Source: Clostridia bacterium DTU068
GTDB taxonomy: Bacteria; Bacillota; DSM-12270; Thermacetogeniales; Thermacetogeniaceae
Direction of reading: 5' to 3'
DNA length: 34,687 nt
NCBI GenBank assembly: GCA_001513545.1
Contig: LFTQ01000125.1
Span: 1-34,687 of the forward strand
This document shows positions 31,665 to 34,687 of this stretch, piece by piece (positions within the stretch are counted from its first letter, which is position 1; every line of letters starts with the position of its first letter). Both the position numbers and the translations under genes were made by a program. The notes beneath the pieces were generated by a model that made no database searches, was not told the origin of the DNA, and worked only from the letters and a program-made list of their open reading frames with translations.

Positions 31665-32904
31665 AATGTAATTTTTTTCGAAAACGTTTGAGCAGATTCT
31701 TAAGAGGGCTTCCCATTACAAAATCCACATTAGGTAAGTCTCCGGGTTCGGGCACGGAAATTTCGCCCAGAGGTGCGCCTATCTCCCGGCGGACCCGGAC
31801 CCGCTTGGTCTCACCGGTTCCGTCAGTAAATTCCAACATAAATACAGAACCCACAAATGTTAGTGCCTGATGCAGTTCATAACGGGAATTGACCGGCTGG
31901 CCACCTACACTTTTGATCACATCCCCGGAACGAATGCCTGCCCTGTGTGCCGCTGAACCCTTAATCACATCCAATACCATTAATCCGGAAGAAGGGGGAA
32001 CAAAGCGGGGCCTTCCCTGCATCTCCTGCCGCCTTCCCAAAAAAATGACCAATTCATGGCCCAAAGGGGAAAAAAGTGCAGGAAGAACAGCCAGTTGATG
32101 GTAATGGGAAGCCAAAACAGACAGCCCCAACAAAACAATGCTGAAAACAGCCAAATGACCGGCTGATATCTTTGTTCTCTCCCGGGGAAGGCAGGTAATG
32201 GCCAGTTCCCCATAACCCAGTGCAGCCACAACAGGAAGGATCTGATATGTCATATCCTGATGGCCGGCAGTCTCCCAGGGGCGGATCAGCGGCCACCACT
32301 CAGGCATTTGTATCAGATCGCCTGGTAGTTGTTCTGCTGATCCCAGGAGGATCATCATCACAGCCAGGGGTATAGGCCAAAACTTCTGCAGATTAAAAGC
32401 CCCTACTACCCGCCCCCTTGGTGTGCGAACATAAACAGGAAGAGGATCCTGATGTCCGCTCAGCAGTATTAAAACACTCTCCACAAGATGTAATACAGCA
32501 ACCAACCCCATCAAACCTGGTATATTAACTTCCGGAAAGCCCAGCAGAATGGAAAATAGCGCAAGAACGCCACCTGCATAAGAGAAACACAAAAACCTAG
32601 GGCTGAACAGCATTAACAGCAGGGCAATCGCCCATAGCCAGGCAATGCCCAATCCATTGATGGTTACACCGAAAATGATCATTAATAAACTGCCCAGCAG
32701 TCCGCCAATAATCCCATAAACCAAAGAAACCAGCGAAATACGCAGTGCAGAATCCCGCTGGCCGTATATGGATTCTTTTGTTTTCATCATACGGCGGTAT
32801 TGCATCCAGACCAGGAGAACAACAAGCCAAAAAAAGGGCTGTATCACGATCTGCAGCACTGCAGCAGCAGAACTGGAAATAACCTCAACCCAGGGAAAGC
32901 TCAT
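31663..32904 (-). CDS. Polytopic membrane protein with C-terminal PDZ domain (MinJ-like)
   Basis: 413 aa; multiple TM segments, PDZ 'LMVLDVIKGSAAHRAGIRSGDVIKSVGGQPVNSRYELHQAL'; directly downstream of an S41 peptidase, as minJ follows ctpB in Bacillus. Confidence 0.75.
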   Translation of the reverse strand: MSFPWVEVISSSAAAVLQIVIQPFFWLVVLLVWMQYRRMMKTKESIYGQRDSALRISLVSLVYGIIGGLLGSLLMIIFGVTINGLGIAWLWAIALLLMLFSPRFLCFSYAGGVLALFSILLGFPEVNIPGLMGLVAVLHLVESVLILLSGHQDPLPVYVRTPRGRVVGAFNLQKFWPIPLAVMMILLGSAEQLPGDLIQMPEWWPLIRPWETAGHQDMTYQILPVVAALGYGELAITCLPRERTKISAGHLAVFSIVLLGLSVLASHYHQLAVLPALFSPLGHELVIFLGRRQEMQGRPRFVPPSSGLMVLDVIKGSAAHRAGIRSGDVIKSVGGQPVNSRYELHQALTFVGSVFMLEFTDGTGETKRVRVRREIGAPLGEISVPEPGDLPNVDFVMGSPLKNLLKRFRKKLH

Positions 32905-32916
32905 TAAAATTTCCCC

Positions 32917-34128
32917 CTATGCCGCCTGTTTTCCTTGATTTATACGCTCATACAAAACCTCAACAGCTTTCTCTAACTGCACATCCTCATCTGTATCCTC
33001 AGGCTGTTCCACAACAATATCAGGCTGGATTCCCTTATCATTGATGTCATGCCCATTAGGAGTCAGATATCTATTGGTAGTTAGCTTCAACCCCTCATTA
33101 TCCCCCAGGCTGTATAGGGTTTGAACTAATCCCTTACCGAAAGTTCGGGTTCCCAAAAGAAGTCCACTGCTGCTGTCCTTGATGGCTCCGGCAACAATTT
33201 CTGAAGCACTGGCAGTTCCCTCATCAATCAGCACAACAAGGGGCACCTGGATCTGGGTTAACCTGCTGGGATACCGAACCTCCTCATCTCCATCGCGACT
33301 CACAATACGGACAACCGGTCCTTCTTTCAAAAAATACCCTGCCAATTCTACTGCTGCCTCCAGGTCACCACCTGGATTACCCCGCAGATCCAAAATCAAA
33401 CCGCCCAATTGTTCCTTATTTAACTTATTCAGCTCTTTCTCCAGTTGGGCAATAGTACTGGTGCGGTTAAAATGCCAAACCTGCAAATAACCTATCTCCT
33501 GGTAATCAGGCAGTATTTCTCCTCTGACTGATGGTACTGCAATCTTCTCTCTGACCAACTTAACAATGAAAGAACGGTTTTCTTTTTCGCGCAAAATCTT
33601 CAAAGTAACACTTGTTCCCGGTTCCCCCCGAATAAGTGATGCTGCTTCAATAGCGGTCAGCTTAGCAGTCTCCTGTTCATCGACCTTTTCAATAATATCA
33701 CCGCTCTTGAGCCCTGCTCGGTCAGCAGGTGTTCCCGGAAGAGGAGTTATAACCACAAGCTGTTTGTTCTCGTCCTTATCGATCTCCACACCTATACCAC
33801 CAAAAGTGCCTTCAATCTGTACATTCAGGTTCTTAAAAGCATCTTTGTCCAAATAGACTGAATATGAATCATTAAGGGACTCCACCATACCCTTGATTGC
33901 ACCATTGATCAGTGTTTCTGTACTGACCTGCTCCAGGTATTCGTTTTTTATAAGATAATAGGTAGTGATCAGTTTTTCTAAGTTATATTTTTCGGCCCAA
34001 TAATACAATCCTCCGACTATACCAATCAGCAGTATCATGATCAGTACAGCAATTGTAACACGGACAACACGCGCTTTCAGCCTGTCCACCTCCTGATGGC
34101 AAATGCGATTTCGATCCCTGCTATCCAA
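32917..34128 (-). CDS. C-terminal processing peptidase, S41 family (CtpA/CtpB-like)
   Basis: 403 aa; PDZ (GTPADRAGLKSGDIIEKVDEQ), GGLILDLRGNPGG, catalytic Ser in GTASASE and Lys in TFGKG. Confidence 0.96.
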   Translation of the reverse strand: MDSRDRNRICHQEVDRLKARVVRVTIAVLIMILLIGIVGGLYYWAEKYNLEKLITTYYLIKNEYLEQVSTETLINGAIKGMVESLNDSYSVYLDKDAFKNLNVQIEGTFGGIGVEIDKDENKQLVVITPLPGTPADRAGLKSGDIIEKVDEQETAKLTAIEAASLIRGEPGTSVTLKILREKENRSFIVKLVREKIAVPSVRGEILPDYQEIGYLQVWHFNRTSTIAQLEKELNKLNKEQLGGLILDLRGNPGGDLEAAVELAGYFLKEGPVVRIVSRDGDEEVRYPSRLTQIQVPLVVLIDEGTASASEIVAGAIKDSSSGLLLGTRTFGKGLVQTLYSLGDNEGLKLTTNRYLTPNGHDINDKGIQPDIVVEQPEDTDEDVQLEKAVEVLYERINQGKQAA

Positions 34129-34468
34129 CTATATGTTTAACCTGGCACAATTATTATTACCAACAGCCCCCAGCTTTAGGGGCCATAATAAATAAGCAGT
34201 TTTAATTATACTATTTTATCATGTCACATTACAGATATCTTGACAAGATATTAGGTCCCCATTAACTTTTCAAAAAAAGACAAGTATCCAAAATTTTTTT
34301 TATACCCCCTTGAAGGATTTTATCCAATATCATAGAATATAAATAATAATAAAATATTTCTCCGAGTCCAATAGTGCCTGTTGTTTTTGTACTATGGTGA
34401 TTGGACCGTTAGGGTAGGTTGGGAAACCGGCCTGCCTCCCAGTGTGGAAAGGAGAAGCCTGTGAAATC

Positions 34469-34502
34469 AACTGGTCGTTTTTCCTTCCCGACCAGTTTTT
34501 TT
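34469..34502 (+). terminator. Strong rho-independent terminator
   Basis: AACTGGTCG-tttttccttcc-CGACCAGTT followed by TTTTTT; no + strand CDS precedes it. Confidence 0.8.
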
Positions 34503-34558
34503 ATCCCACACCTTCCTTTCCCATTATCCTGAAGATCGGCATCAGTACCATATATCCT

Positions 34559-34585
34559 GCTGTGGGGGTGTTCTACCCCCACAGC
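34559..34585. repeat. 11-bp perfect stem-loop
   Basis: GCTGTGGGGGT-gttct-ACCCCCACAGC. Confidence 0.8.
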
Positions 34586-34626
34586 AAAACCTCTTTTTCC
34601 CGACGACCTATGCCAGACCAACAACT

Positions 34627-34687
34627 ATCGAGTAGGGTAGCGCCGCAGTAGCTTTCTGCGGCGTTATCCCTCTCACAGAACCGTACG
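34627..34687 (-). mobile_element. Group II intron 3' end (domain V 3' strand, domain VI, 3' splice site), truncated by window edge
   Basis: Reverse complement CGTACGGTTCTGTGAGAGGGATAACGCCGCAGAAAGCTACTGCGGCGCTACCCTACTCGAT: ACGGTTCTGTGAGAGG domain V/joiner, domain VI hairpin CGCCGCAG/CTGCGGCG, terminal CTACTCGAT with candidate branch-point A. Confidence 0.8.

Noticed and set aside
34409-34624. 71-aa minus-strand ORF beside the intron end
   Set aside because: Covers the terminator and hairpins, low-complexity translation, no recognisable family.

Overview
The window looks like a Firmicutes/Clostridia-type chromosome segment, mostly coded on the minus strand. Housekeeping blocks, read 3'->5' along the + strand: 5' part of rnr, secG, a glycolytic operon (eno-gpmI-tpiA-pgk-gap), rpoN, whiA-yvcK-rapZ, dedA, a ROK glucokinase, pgi, a Cof-type HAD phosphatase, uvrC/uvrA/uvrB, and a ctp-minJ-like pair. 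Accessory content: (1) an Rrf2 regulator - CooS-like - CooF::FAD/NAD oxidoreductase operon. The CooS homologue keeps its metal-cluster ligands but appears to have lost the catalytic His/Lys pair, and a shared 29-bp dyad lies upstream of both the regulator and cooS. (2) Two ~203-bp nested-hairpin repeat elements, about 95% identical and in direct orientation, embedded in REP-like GGGGACAGTCCC/TGATCGG palindrome clusters and bracketing uvrB-uvrA. A third REP-like cluster without the element follows eno. (3) A tandem-domain P-loop-type protein with both Walker A motifs degenerate. (4) The 3' end (domain V/VI) of a group II intron entering from the right edge, next to a possible small RNA or leader with a strong terminator. 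All family calls come from reading the sequence and from memory; no database search was run.
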